NCBI RefSeq assembly: GCF_000622365.1
Contig: NZ_JASC01000014.1
Location: 1,612,001-1,676,000, forward strand
Length of the DNA: 64,000 nucleotides
Direction: 5' to 3'
Source of the DNA: Sulfitobacter noctilucae
Lineage (GTDB): Bacteria > Pseudomonadota > Alphaproteobacteria > Rhodobacterales > Rhodobacteraceae
The position numbers were made by a program, and so were the translations under genes. Of the stretch, positions 7,776 through 19,300 are shown piece after piece. Under the pieces are notes generated by a model that made no database searches, was not told the origin of the DNA, and was given only the letters and a program-made list of their open reading frames with translations. Numbering within the stretch: the first letter of the stretch is position 1; every line of letters starts with the position of its first letter.

Positions 7776-10700
7776 TACGCACCTGCCTTGCTGCGTCCGG
7801 CCCGCATCGCGCGGCGTTTTGATATGGTCTCGGACTTGTCCGGTACCTCGGCCACAGGTGCGGCAGGCGCACCGGCCCCGCCCGCTGTGTCGATATGCCC
7901 TGCCAACCCTTCCAATGTAGGAAAGCGGAAGATGTCAGTGATCGAAAGACTATCGGTGCCAAGCGCGGCTTTGATGTCGCGGTGCGCCTGCACGGCCAGC
8001 AGCGAATGGCCCCCAAGTGCAAAAAAGTTATCCTCGCCCCGGATGTCGGTCAGACCCAGCAGACCGCTCCAGACCTGCGCAATGGCCGCCTGCGTACCGC
8101 CAGCAGCAAGGGCTGGCGCAGGTGCCCGTGCTGTGCGGCGGCGTTCGGGCAAAGGCAGCGCCTTGCGGTCGATCTTTTTATTGGGCGTCAATGGCATGGC
8201 GTCGACGGTCACGAAATAGCCGGGCACCATGATATCTGGCAGAACCTCAGCAAGAGCCGCGCGCGTGGCCTCGGCATCAAGGGGGGCACCATCGGTCGTT
8301 GCGTAGCCCACCAATTGGGTGCCGCCAAAGGCCTCAACCGTGGTGACGACGGCCTGCGTAACACCTGAAAGAGCCGCCATGCGCGCTTCGATTTCGCCCA
8401 GCTCGATCCGGTGTCCGCGTATCTTGACCTGCGCATCGGCGCGGCCCGCAAAATGCAGCGTGCCGGAGGCATCCCAGCTGGCCAGATCACCCGTGCGGTA
8501 AAGCTTGCCAGCCCCAAACGGATTGGCGACAAAGCGTTCATCGGTCAGGGTATCGCGCTGCCAATAGCCTTGCGTGACACCATCGCCCCCGATCCACAAT
8601 TCCCCTTCAATGCCAATAGGTTGCGGACGCATCTTGTCATCCAGAATGAAGACCTGCGTGTTTGCAATCGGAATACCCACCGGAGCTGTAGCAGCGGAGG
8701 CATCACGAACCATATGAGTGGTCGACCAGATCGTCGTCTCTGTCGGCCCGTACATGTTCTGCAGGGAGGCACGCGTGGCGTTCTGCAGCGCTACCGCCAG
8801 CGATCCCGGCAGTGCTTCGCCGCCCACCATCAGATGCTTGATCCCGCCCAGCGCCGTGCGGGCATCCTCATTTGTGACCAGCATCTGCGCCATCGACGGG
8901 GTACATTGCAGGTGTGTCACGCCATGGCGCACGATCTGTGCGGCAAGCGAGAAATCATCCGGTGCCAGTACAGCTTCCTGATTGGACAGTTTCAGCACCT
9001 CGGCCAGCGGGGTGAGCCCCTCCATGACCAAAGCGGGATCAATGCCGTAGTCGATCAGGCAAGCCACTTCGGTCACGCCGATTTTCTTCAGTTCCTCGAC
9101 CCTTGCGACGCCATCGGCCACAGTGCCGAACATTCCGCTGTCATTGAAATAACGTTGGAACGCAAATTCAAGGATCGCATCGAGCTCCTCTTCCGACACC
9201 CCTTCAAGGTCCAGATCAAAGGCGTTTGCCGTGCCCTCTGGCCGCTTGAACGCAGGGAAAGCCCAAGCGTATTGCTTAATCAGGGCCGCCGCCGAGCGCA
9301 GGTAGTCTTTCATCGGCCCGCGCGCGATCTTTTCGGACTTCTCACGAGTCTCGGCAAGATAGCTGTGCAGCATCAACGTTACGGTGAAATCCGCCGGATC
9401 ATGCCCCGCGTCGCGCAGGGCTTGGTGGTAAATCTTGATCTTGCCGCCGACTTCCTCGACCGATTGGCCCAGGAGGTGCGTCAGTACATTCGCGCCAATC
9501 TCCCCCGCCTCTTTCCAGGTTTGCGGGTTGCCTGCCGTGGTCACCCAAACAGGCAGTTCGGCAGAGACCGGGCGTGGCTGGGTCACCACGGCGTGCATCG
9601 TGCCATCTGTCTTAGGAAATTCGACCGCATCACCGCGCCACAGTTGGCGCAACTGGTCGATGGCGGTATACATCGCCGGCTTATTTGCAGGCGGCGTGTT
9701 TTCGGGTCGCAGGATAAAGTCGTCAGGCTGCCAGCCGCTGGCGATGGCAAGACCAACACGTCCGTTGGTCAGATTGTCGATCACCGCCCATTCTTCGGCA
9801 ATCCTTGCGGGGTGGTGCAAGGGTGCTACGCAAGACCCCGCCCGAACAGCAAGGTTTTGCGTCACCGCCGCCACGGCAGCTCCGGTCACGGACGGGTTCG
9901 GGTATGGACCACCGAAGGCGTGAAAATGCCGCTCCGGCGTCCAGACAGCATTGAAACCGTTGGCATCGGCAAACTTCGCGCCTTCCAGCAACAGCTCATA
10001 TTTTTTGGGGCCGACCCCATCATCATTGCCCCAATACATCAGATTGAAGTCGATTTTTGCGCCCGTCCGCGCAACCGGCCCGTTCGACACCATCGTGCGG
10101 CTCTCGTCGCCTGCCAGCACCAGCTTGAACCCGCGTGCGAGGGTCCAGAACAGCTCGAGCACCGAAATATCAAAGCTGAGCGAGGTGACAGCCAGCCAGA
10201 CCGAGCCTGCCGCATGGTCGATCCGATCATCCATGCCCGCAAAGAAGTTGGCCACATTGCCATGACTGACCATCACGCCTTTTGGAGTGCCGGTGGAGCC
10301 GGAGGTATAGATCAGATAGGCAAGGTCGTCAGCCGTCGCGGCGGCGGCGGGTGTGTCTGCCGAAGCCGACGCAATGCGCGGATCACTGTCCAGCGCGATG
10401 ACCTGCGCCTGATGTGCCGGTAATTGCCCCGAAATGGCGCTTTGCGTCACGATGATGGGGGCCGCGCTGTCGGTGATGTAATGCGCGATGCGGTCCGCCG
10501 GATATCCGGGATCGAGCGGAACATAAGCTCCGCCCGCTTTGAGAATGCCCAAGGCCCCCACCAGCAAATCAAGTCTGCGCGTGGTATAAAGCCCGATGGG
10601 CGTGCCCGGTGCCGTGCCTGCATCGCGCAAAACATGGGCAAGCCGATTGGCGCGTGCATCCAGTTCGGCATAACTGAGCTCGGTATTTTCGAAAACAACC

Positions 10701-12331
10701 GCCGTCGCCTGAGGCGTGCGGACAACCTGCGCTTCAAAGGCAGCATGGATCGGGAGGCGATCATAGGCCCGCTCGGTCGCATTCCATTCGTGCAGCACGC
10801 GCTGCTCTTCGCTTTCGGGCATGGTCCAAAGCCCGTCGCAGATTCCGGCATCTGTCACACGCGCACAGGCGGCATCAATCCGCGCTGCAAATACCGCGGC
10901 AGCATCGGCGCTAAGCCGGGTACTGTCATAAACCAGATGCGCCTCGTTCGTCAGGCAAACCGTCAGAGCGGCACCGGCGAGCGCGTCATCTGTAAGGGAA
11001 AGCGCCACCTGCGGTACCGGATCATCCGCCAGATCGGGATGGCGCAGAACCAGATCACGGGCCATTCCTGCGCTGTCTGCAATACGCTTCAACTGCGCTT
11101 CGATCTCGGCAACCTTGGTCGCAATCTCGTCAGAGCCTTCGGCGACAATGGTCAGCGGCATCCAATCGGCGCCCAGCGGATGGGAAGAGCCCTTTTGGAT
11201 TGCGATGCGCCCGGTTGATACGCCCGCGCTGTGCAACAAAGACAAAACAGCGGCGGTGGCACCCTGCGTGGTTTCAGTGCCTTTCGGCAGTGCGAGCGGG
11301 AATTTTTTCAGCAGCGCATCAGTTCCGCCCGCTTTGATCATAGGCAGGGTCAGCGGCGCATGCTCAAGCAGTTTGCCAAGCCAGTGAGCCTCGTCGTTTA
11401 CCGGCAAATCAGGAAAGCTCTTGGGTATGACCACATCGCCGAGAGCCACAAACGTCGTCAGATCAACCGCCTGCCCCGCGCAATCGGTCAGCCCCTGAAG
11501 CGTAACGGCATCTGTGGAGGTGCCCAGCGTGATGCTGCCCTCGCTAACCGCCAGCACGACGCCTGCGGCACCTGTAACCTCGGGCGCTATGGCAAGAGAA
11601 CCGACGCCCAAAATCTGGTCGCCCAGCGCGACCTTCGGTAAGCCGAGCGGATTGGCATATGCTCCGAAATCCAAGCCCCGCACCAACGCATCCAGCGCTT
11701 CAGCAGGTGCCGTAAAATCCAGCAATCCGCCGTTTGAAGGTCGTTTATCCCGCGCGAAATAGCTGCGCTGGCTCAGGTCCTGGGCCGTCCGTTCCAACAC
11801 GCCCGCTTCGAGCTGCGCCAGTACTGCGCCGAAACTCTCCATGCCTGCGGCATAGCATTTCGAATTCAGGCTCAATGCCGTTTCGCCAGCGGCGATCGGC
11901 ACCTCGACCTGCGCCAGCAGATCCCCTTCGTCCACGCCGCCTTCAATCATGTGCCAACTGACGCCATGCACCGTTTCGCCGTTTATGATGGCCCAAGCGG
12001 GCGTGTTCAGCCCCGCATAGCGCGGCAAAGGGCCATCGTGGAAGTTGATCGCCCCTTTGGCGGGCAACGCCAGCACATCTGCCGGAATCATCCGCAGGTT
12101 TGCGATGCTAAGCAGCCAGTCCGCCGCCACATCCGCCGCAAGCAGATCACGGGGCGCAGACAGGACAGGCAATCCCTTGCCTTCCGCCCAGTCGCGCACA
12201 GCGGTGTCGCGTGTCACCACCACGCTGATGCTGTGACCGCCTGCAAGCACCATATCACCACAGGCAATGGTCAGTGATTCGTCGCCGATCAGGATGGCTG
12301 TGATGCCTTTGGGATTGAATGTGGCGGTCAT
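7775..12331 (-). CDS. NRPS: formyltransferase / degenerate C / A(Gly) with inserted luciferase-like monooxygenase / PCP
   Basis: 1518 residues. Residues 1-300 are a formyltransferase domain with Asn96-His98-Asp134; the 36-residue His-Asp spacing matches GAR transformylase. Residues ~330-520 resemble only the tail of a condensation domain and contain no HHxxxDG. The adenylation domain starts near 525 (A3 TSGSTGTPKG near 677, A4 FDIS at 720). It is interrupted at ~757-1110 by a luciferase-like flavin monooxygenase of the MupA/Atu3671 type, then resumes (A5 MYGPTE at 1193, A10 NKKIDRK). A PCP follows with GGHSL Ser1443; there is no TE. The specificity code read by hand is D721 I722 L725 Q1142 M1168 G1170 M1193 I1201 W1202 K1386, close to the glycine code DILQLGLIWK. 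ATGA overlap with the GT2 gene; strong GGAGGAG site. Confidence 0.92.
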   Translation of the reverse strand: MTATFNPKGITAILIGDESLTIACGDMVLAGGHSISVVVTRDTAVRDWAEGKGLPVLSAPRDLLAADVAADWLLSIANLRMIPADVLALPAKGAINFHDGPLPRYAGLNTPAWAIINGETVHGVSWHMIEGGVDEGDLLAQVEVPIAAGETALSLNSKCYAAGMESFGAVLAQLEAGVLERTAQDLSQRSYFARDKRPSNGGLLDFTAPAEALDALVRGLDFGAYANPLGLPKVALGDQILGVGSLAIAPEVTGAAGVVLAVSEGSITLGTSTDAVTLQGLTDCAGQAVDLTTFVALGDVVIPKSFPDLPVNDEAHWLGKLLEHAPLTLPMIKAGGTDALLKKFPLALPKGTETTQGATAAVLSLLHSAGVSTGRIAIQKGSSHPLGADWMPLTIVAEGSDEIATKVAEIEAQLKRIADSAGMARDLVLRHPDLADDPVPQVALSLTDDALAGAALTVCLTNEAHLVYDSTRLSADAAAVFAARIDAACARVTDAGICDGLWTMPESEEQRVLHEWNATERAYDRLPIHAAFEAQVVRTPQATAVVFENTELSYAELDARANRLAHVLRDAGTAPGTPIGLYTTRRLDLLVGALGILKAGGAYVPLDPGYPADRIAHYITDSAAPIIVTQSAISGQLPAHQAQVIALDSDPRIASASADTPAAAATADDLAYLIYTSGSTGTPKGVMVSHGNVANFFAGMDDRIDHAAGSVWLAVTSLSFDISVLELFWTLARGFKLVLAGDESRTMVSNGPVARTGAKIDFNLMYWGNDDGVGPKKYELLLEGAKFADANGFNAVWTPERHFHAFGGPYPNPSVTGAAVAAVTQNLAVRAGSCVAPLHHPARIAEEWAVIDNLTNGRVGLAIASGWQPDDFILRPENTPPANKPAMYTAIDQLRQLWRGDAVEFPKTDGTMHAVVTQPRPVSAELPVWVTTAGNPQTWKEAGEIGANVLTHLLGQSVEEVGGKIKIYHQALRDAGHDPADFTVTLMLHSYLAETREKSEKIARGPMKDYLRSAAALIKQYAWAFPAFKRPEGTANAFDLDLEGVSEEELDAILEFAFQRYFNDSGMFGTVADGVARVEELKKIGVTEVACLIDYGIDPALVMEGLTPLAEVLKLSNQEAVLAPDDFSLAAQIVRHGVTHLQCTPSMAQMLVTNEDARTALGGIKHLMVGGEALPGSLAVALQNATRASLQNMYGPTETTIWSTTHMVRDASAATAPVGIPIANTQVFILDDKMRPQPIGIEGELWIGGDGVTQGYWQRDTLTDERFVANPFGAGKLYRTGDLASWDASGTLHFAGRADAQVKIRGHRIELGEIEARMAALSGVTQAVVTTVEAFGGTQLVGYATTDGAPLDAEATRAALAEVLPDIMVPGYFVTVDAMPLTPNKKIDRKALPLPERRRTARAPAPALAAGGTQAAIAQVWSGLLGLTDIRGEDNFFALGGHSLLAVQAHRDIKAALGTDSLSITDIFRFPTLEGLAGHIDTAGGAGAPAAPVAEVPDKSETISKRRAMRAGRSKAGA

Positions 12332-13338
12332 GGTTTCTCCTCCGAAATGCGGACGGCAGGCTGCGCCTTGGGGGTAGCGGGTCGCGATAGGCTAAACCCG
12401 TGGCGCAGCAGATCGCGGTAAAAGCCGGGTGGGTCGTGCCGCTCGCTGCCGCTGAGCATTGAGCGCAGATTGTGGATCGCGCCACCTGCCAGCTTGGCTG
12501 CGAGGGCCGCAGCAGCATAGGCTCGCCCGTGGTTTTTGACAAAGTAATGCTGGCGCGAGGCGAACCAATAATCAGGCACCCGCGCCCAACCCTTCATGCC
12601 GGTGGACACGGAACCGATATGCACAACTTTTGCATCCGGCATATACCAGCACTCCCACCCCGCCGCGGCACCGCGACGGATCAGGTCGGTTTCCTCGAAA
12701 TACAGAAAGAAGGTTTCGTCAAACAGGCCCACTTCATCCAGCATGGCCGCGCGTATCAGCACGCTGGCACCGGCAACCCAATCGACCCGCGTCGTTGCTT
12801 GCGGCAGATCGGGCGCGATAATGGAGCCGCGCAGCAAACGCGAGATCGGACCGGTGCGTGCTGCCGCCTCGAATTCTCCGGCGATGGTTGGGAAGCGGAA
12901 GGCCGTGGTATGTGCCACATCGTCCTCGCCGCGCACATGGCTGCCGACAAGTCCGGCACTCGGCGTTGCCTCAAGATGGGCGACGAGCGCAGGCAAACAG
13001 CCTGCATCGGGAAAGGCATCAGAGTTCAGCAAGTAGAAATAATCAGGCGCGCTGCCGTCCGACATCGTACTGCGCAGACCGATGTTATTGCCAGCGCCGT
13101 AGCCGCCGTTCACCGGAGACAGCATCAGCCGCACGCGGCCTTGCGCATCCCAGCCGCGTTCCGTGACTGCCTGGGCCAAAACCTCCGCCGAGCCATCGGC
13201 AGAGGCGTTGTCCACGATGACCAGTTCGGCCCCGCTCGGCATATCCACCAGGGCGGCCTCTACCGCACGCAGCGTCATCTTGGCCGTGCGGTAATTGAGC
13301 ACAATCACCAGAACCGAAGGGTTGCTTGTCCCGCTCAT
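12328..13338 (-). CDS. Glycosyltransferase family 2, rhamnosyltransferase-like
   Basis: 336 residues of the WbbL-like GT2 group. VLVIVLNYRTAKMTLRAVEA opens the GT-A fold, then DNASADGS, LLNSDAF (metal-binding region) and LYFEETDLIRR (acceptor and catalytic loop), a block typical of rhamnosyl- and related transferases. The gene lies between the PKS and the NRPS and overlaps both by 4 bases (ATGA at each end). Sugar transfer is therefore probably stoichiometrically tied to the assembly line. The acceptor could be the polyketide-peptide or a lipid-linked glycan; sequence does not decide. Confidence 0.88.
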   Translation of the reverse strand: MSGTSNPSVLVIVLNYRTAKMTLRAVEAALVDMPSGAELVIVDNASADGSAEVLAQAVTERGWDAQGRVRLMLSPVNGGYGAGNNIGLRSTMSDGSAPDYFYLLNSDAFPDAGCLPALVAHLEATPSAGLVGSHVRGEDDVAHTTAFRFPTIAGEFEAAARTGPISRLLRGSIIAPDLPQATTRVDWVAGASVLIRAAMLDEVGLFDETFFLYFEETDLIRRGAAAGWECWYMPDAKVVHIGSVSTGMKGWARVPDYWFASRQHYFVKNHGRAYAAAALAAKLAGGAIHNLRSMLSGSERHDPPGFYRDLLRHGFSLSRPATPKAQPAVRISEEKP

Positions 13339-16300
13339 TCCGCAGCCGTCGCCTGACGCCAGTCGGCTCCCATGTCGTCACCGTCCAACCCGCGCGCAAT
13401 CACCTCGGCCAGTTCATGCGACAGCGTCGTGACATTCGGGGCCAGCACCATGCTGACATGATCACCCGGCACTTCAATCACCTCGACCTGCGGGGCGAAT
13501 TTGCGCCAGTCGTTGTCCTCCAGCACATATTCTTTTTCCCGGCTGACAAACTGCCCGCCAGTCACAGCCCAATGCCGGTCAAGCGGTGGGCGGAACAAGG
13601 TCAATGGGCCGTCCCAATTAGGCGTTTGGTAAGACCCTACCGCCTCTAAGAACGCATCGCGCACCGCGAGATTGTTGAACTCGGCCCCTGTGGCGGTGTC
13701 GATCTGATCTTGCGTCCCTGCACGTTTCGCCTTTTCCCAGGCCCAACGGTTGCGCGCCCACTCCAACAGATAACCCGGCCCCTTGCTGCGCAGCTCTGCC
13801 AGCTTGATCAAGGCCTTATCCGCACGGCTAAGGCTCGGGCGCACAGGCAGTGGCGTGTCGAGCAACACAAGAGCCGCCACTTCCTCGCCCGCAGCCCGCA
13901 ACTGCTGGGCCATTTCATAGGCCGTGATGCCGCCGCCCGAATATCCCGCCAACAGATACGGACCATCGGGCTGCACGCGCCGGATCTCGGCAAGGTAGTC
14001 TTGGGCAGCTTCGCTTACATCGCGGTGCGGCGGCGTGTCGCCAATCAGACCACGCGCCTGCACGCCAAACACCCGCCGCGTATCGCTGAGCGGCAGCGCA
14101 AGATGACGCAGGTTCAGCACATTGCCGAACATGCCAGCCACCACAAAAAGCGGAGCTGCATTGCTGCGGTCGCTCTGGTTCAGTGGCACAAGGAATTCAT
14201 GACGCTGAACGGGCACCGCATCAGTATCTTCAGCAGATGCCACATCGGTCTGGCCGGTCTCGGCTGCGATCAAGGCGGCGCATTTTGCGATCGTCGGTGC
14301 CTCGAACAACACCGAGATCGGGAAATCCACTTTGAACTCGCGTTTCACCGTTGCAAATAGGCGCACCGCGATCAGCGAATGGCCCCCCAGATCAAAGAAA
14401 CTGTCCTCAACCCCCACGGGGCTAACGCCCAGCAGGTTCTGCCAGATCTCGGCCAAACGCTCTTCGATACCGTTGCGCGGGGCAACATAGGAGCCGTCCA
14501 GATCAGGCCGTTCAAAGCTTTGCCCCACAGATACAGTGGCCTCTGCGGGCGCATTCGCCTGTGCAATCAGACCGTCAATCGGCAATGAGGATACTATGAC
14601 CTGCGGTCGGTTTATGGCCATCGCGCGGCGCAATGCCTCTAACCCTTCGTCGGCCCGAATACCTTGCGACACCAGATAGGCCAGCCGTTCTTCGGCGGGG
14701 CTGCGGGAGGTTTCTGTCTCGGCGGCATCATCAAAGACGACCTCGGCGGCGGTCAGCGGACTCTCCCCCAGCCCTTCGTCCAGCCGTTTCATGGCGAAGT
14801 CCGACACCTCGACCAGCACATTGCCCTGCGGATCGGTGAGTGTCACATCAAAGCGGGCAAATGCGCCCTGCCCCGCATCGCGCACCCGCACGTGGGATCG
14901 CAGCTCGGCAGGCAAAGGCGCGTAGACGCGGATCAACCCGTAGGAGACCGGCACCCAAAGGTGTGCGTCGGTGTAATCAGGCGCAAGGGCGACAGCCCAG
15001 CCGGTGGCCAGATCCATCAAACCGGGGTGAAGCACATGGCTGTCGTCGGCAGCTTCAGGGAGCGCAAGCGTGGCGATGCCCTCGCCCTGGCCCATGCGGG
15101 TTTCGCGCAGCACATGCCAGGCGGGGCCGAAATTGAGATGTTTTTCCTGAGGCGACCGGAGACGCTCACCTTGCGCCGCGGTTTGGGCGGTGCCACAGCG
15201 TGCGGTAATGTCTGCGAGATCCAGCGGTGCCGGACGGGCTTCCGCCGTAGGTGCAAGCGCCGCTTGAGCATGCAGTTGCCAGCCTGATTTGCCCTGTAGG
15301 CTGCAATTACTGCGCAGCTCAGCGACGAAGCCACTTCCTTCGGGCTGCAAAGAAAGTCGCATTTCGCGCGATGTTCCCTCTTCAACCGGCATGGCCCGCA
15401 GGAAATAAAGGTCGCGAATCTCGAACCCCTTGAAACCCTGCGCGGTCGCCGCTTCGGCCAGCGCCTCGATATAGGCAGTGCCCGGCAAGATCGCACGGTT
15501 ATCGCTGGTGCGGTGCTGGTCCAGCACCCAGTCTTTGGCGCCGAGCGGTGCCGTGAACACCGGCTGCCCACCCGCAGCAGCGCCGACCTGTTTCAGCAAG
15601 GCCGCGTCAAGCGCACGGGGCGGCAGCACGTCACTGGCCCCGCCACCAAGGGCATTCGCGGCCATACCTACATCAGCCCAAACGCCCCAGTTCACTGCAA
15701 TCACGCGGGTTTTGTCGTGGCTGCGGGCAGCAGCATAGGCGTTCAGCCAAGCGTTTGCCGCGACATAATCGGTCTGACCCGCCGAACGCGTTGCCGTCGA
15801 GGTTGAAGAGAACAGCACGAGGAAATCAAGTGTGCCATCCGACAAAAGCTGATCCAGCACCCGCAGGCCCTGCACTTTCGGCGATAGAACCGCTTCCATT
15901 TGCGCATCGGATTTGGCCAGCATCGGCGCATCGTCCAGACGGCCTGCGGCATGAATGACGCCCGTCAATCCGCCGTCACGATCAGTCAGGTTGGTGATCA
16001 CACGGCGCATCTGGGCAAGATTGGCGGCGTCCGCTGCGGCGACCTCGATGCGCCCCCCCGATGCCTTTGCAATGTCTTCAAGTCGCAGGGCGGCACGGAT
16101 GCGGCGGGCTGTTTTGTCAGCTGTGCCATTACGGGTCAGATAAGCATGCCACGTCTCGCGGGCGGGCAGCGCCTTGCTGCTCAGCAAGACCACGGTCGCC
16201 TTGTGCTCGCGCAGAATATCGGCGGCCAGCGTTTGGCCGATCCCGCCGAAGCCACCTGTGATCAGGTAGCATCCACCATCGCGGAACGCAGGCAGCGCGC

Positions 16301-19300
16301 CTTCGTCAGGTGCCGCCAGTGGCAGGCTGCGGTAACCCATCTCGAACCGTTTTTCGCCACGGTACGCCGCCACGATATTGGCAGGGGTCGCCATCAGCTC
16401 TTCCAGCAGTCGGTCGGCAAGCATATCGTTACTTGAGCCCACTGGCTTCGCTTTCGCGAACCATCCTGTCTTGGCCGGAGCGGTTTGCTCTGCGGGGGCC
16501 AGATCAATCTGGGCGCAGGTCACACCGGGCAACTCCCGGGCGAAAACACCAACGGGGCCTGCGATCAGCGCCTCTTCGGGATGGGGCAGAGCTTCGTCAC
16601 GGACCTGCGCAGCCCCGGCGGTGAAAGCCACAAGATGCAGCGGATCGTTCAGACCAGTCTCGGACAGCGCTTGGGCAAGCCACGTCAGGCTCCAGAACCC
16701 CTGTTCCAGATTGCGGTCAAACACGGAAGAGCCGGGGCGCGGATCAATGTGATCGTCTGTCAGCCAAAAATGCCCGACGCGGTCTGGCATTTGGCCCCGT
16801 TCTTTCAGATCTGCAATCAGTTGGTCATAGCCACCGCGCCCCTGTTCCGGGGCCAGCGTATAGGTATGATCGTTCAGCCGGGCAAAGGCATCGCCTGCCC
16901 GCACACGGATCACAGTATGACCTGCATCCGTCAGCCGCGACATGACTGGCCCGGCCAGCCCTGCGTCATCTGCAAAGATCAACCAAGTGAGCGGTGCGTC
17001 GGCCAGATCAACGGTCACGTCGATTTCGGTGTCGGCAAAACGGGGCCGCCACGAGGGCGCAGCACCCCAGTCCTCCATATCCGGCAAACGGGTCAACGCG
17101 GGCTGCTCTGCCGACTGGACTGCTTTGCCCGGCTCGATAAAATACTTAGACCGCTGGAACTGGTAAGTCGGCAGCACGACGCGGTTGCGCCGCGCCTCGC
17201 CCCAGATCTGGCTCCAATCGGCGTTGACCCCGCAAGCCCAGAGCCGCGCAATCTGGGTCATGAAATACATATCATCCGCGATGTCCTGATCGGGATGGCG
17301 CAGGGTCGAGAGCACCTGCGCGGGTGCAACGCTCTCGCTCATCTGCGCGAGAGCCGACAATGCCTTGCCCGGTCCGACCTCAAGGTACACCCGCTTGCGC
17401 GCTGCGCTGAGGGTGGTGATACAATCGGCGAAATTAACCGTGTTGCGCAGCTGGCCAACCCAGTAATCGGGATCGGTCGCTTCTTCCACTGTGATCATCT
17501 GGCCCGAGCGGTTCGAGGCAAAGGGCATCTGCGGCGCTTGCAGATCAAGACCGGCAAGGAATGCGCGGTAGCGGTCAAGGATCGAAGCCAGCATCCGGCT
17601 GTGTGCCGCAATGTCGATGGCGATACGCTGGTGATCCAGCCCCGCTGCATCCAGCCGCGCAGCCATCGCGTCAAGCGCCGCTTGCGGGCCGGACACGGCA
17701 ATAAGTTCGGGCGCGTTGACCGAGGCTATGTCCAGATCATCGCCCAACAGCGGCGTGATCGTATCGAGCGGCGCCGAGATCGACAGCATGCCGCCTGCGG
17801 GCACTTCGTCAAAGAGCCTGCCGCGCAAGAGCACCAGATCAATGAGGTTTTCAAATGTCATCACACCGGCAAGACAGGCAGCGACGTTTTCGCCCATGGA
17901 GTGGCCGACCATCGCCGTTGGCTGCACGCCCCATGATATCCAGAGCTTGGCCAGCGCATATTCGACAATCGCGATCAGCGGGAGTTGAACAGAAGGCCTT
18001 TTCAGCCGCTCCGTGGCTTCATCGGACGCCCCTTCGTCGGGCAACCACAGCGCGCGGATGTCATAGTCAAGCTGAGGTGCCAGATGATCCAGCCCCCGGT
18101 CCATCCACTCGGCGAACTCCGGCTCCGTTTCATAGAGATCCCGCGCCATGCCCGCATATTGCGCACCGCCACCCGGGAACATGAAAACCACCTCGGGTTT
18201 GTCGCCCAGCGCCTCGTGGGTAAAGACGCGGCGGCTGTCATGCTGCTCCAGCAGGTCGGCGGCCTCGGTAGCTGTTTCAGCCACCACAACGCGACGTTTG
18301 TCAAAGCCGCGGCGGCCGTTTTTCAATGTATGCGCCACATCGGCCAGTGGCTGATCGGGGTGTGCCCGCAGATGTGCTACGAGGGCAGCGGTATTCGCAT
18401 CGAGAGCGGATTTTGACGCCGCCGAGATCACCAATGGCTGGAACGGCCAGTCGCTTTCCTCTGATACAGCGCGCTCGGGCGCTTCTTGCAAAATCATATG
18501 CGCGTTGGTGCCGCCCACGCCCAGCGCATTGATCGCGGCGCGGCGCGGCTCTGGCCCGGCTTGCCAGTCGGTCAGCCGGTCATTCACCCGAAACGGCGAG
18601 CCGTCGAACGGGATCGCGGGGTTCGGCGATTCATAGCCCAGGGATGGCGGGATTTGCCCGTGGTGCAGCGCCAGCGTGGCCTTGGCCAGCCCCGCCACAC
18701 CAGCAGCGGTGTCCAGATGCCCGATGTTGGTTTTGACTGATCCGATGCGGCAAAAATCAACCGCGCCTGTCTGGGTGCGATAGGCTTCAGTCAGGGCTGC
18801 CACCTCGATCGGGTCACCGAGATAGGTGCCGGTGCCATGGCATTCGATCATGCCGATGCTCTGTGCCGCGACGCCTGCGTCATCCAGCGCCTTGGCGATG
18901 GCCTGTGTCTGGCCCTCAACGGACGGCGCCAGATAGCCCGCTTTTTGCGCACCATCGTTATTGATGGCCGAGCCCTTGATCACGGCCCAGATGTGATCAC
19001 CATCGGCCACCGCATCAGACAACCGCCGCAATGCAACCGCTCCCGCCCCCGATCCGAACACCGTCCCTTGCGCGCGGTGGTCAAAGGCGTGGCAATGGCC
19101 ATCCGGCGACAGGATCTCGTTTTCCTTGAACTGATAGCCACGCCCTTGCGGCAGCTCGATCGTGACACCCCCGGCCAGGGCCATATCAACCTCGCCCGCC
19201 CGCAACGCCTGACAGGCATAGTGGATAGCGACCAGAGATGTGGAACAGGCGGTTTGAAGGTTGATCGACGGCCCCTTCAAATCGAACACATGGCTGACGC

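Noticed and set aside
8411-10423. 670-codon open frame on the plus strand opposite the NRPS
   Set aside because: It is the antisense shadow of a gene with full domain conservation, and its translation has no domain and many His/Arg/Gln runs typical of shadow frames in GC-rich DNA.
16485-17936. 483-codon open frame on the plus strand opposite the PKS
   Set aside because: Antisense to the AT and KR-linker parts of the PKS, no recognisable domain, no ribosome site.
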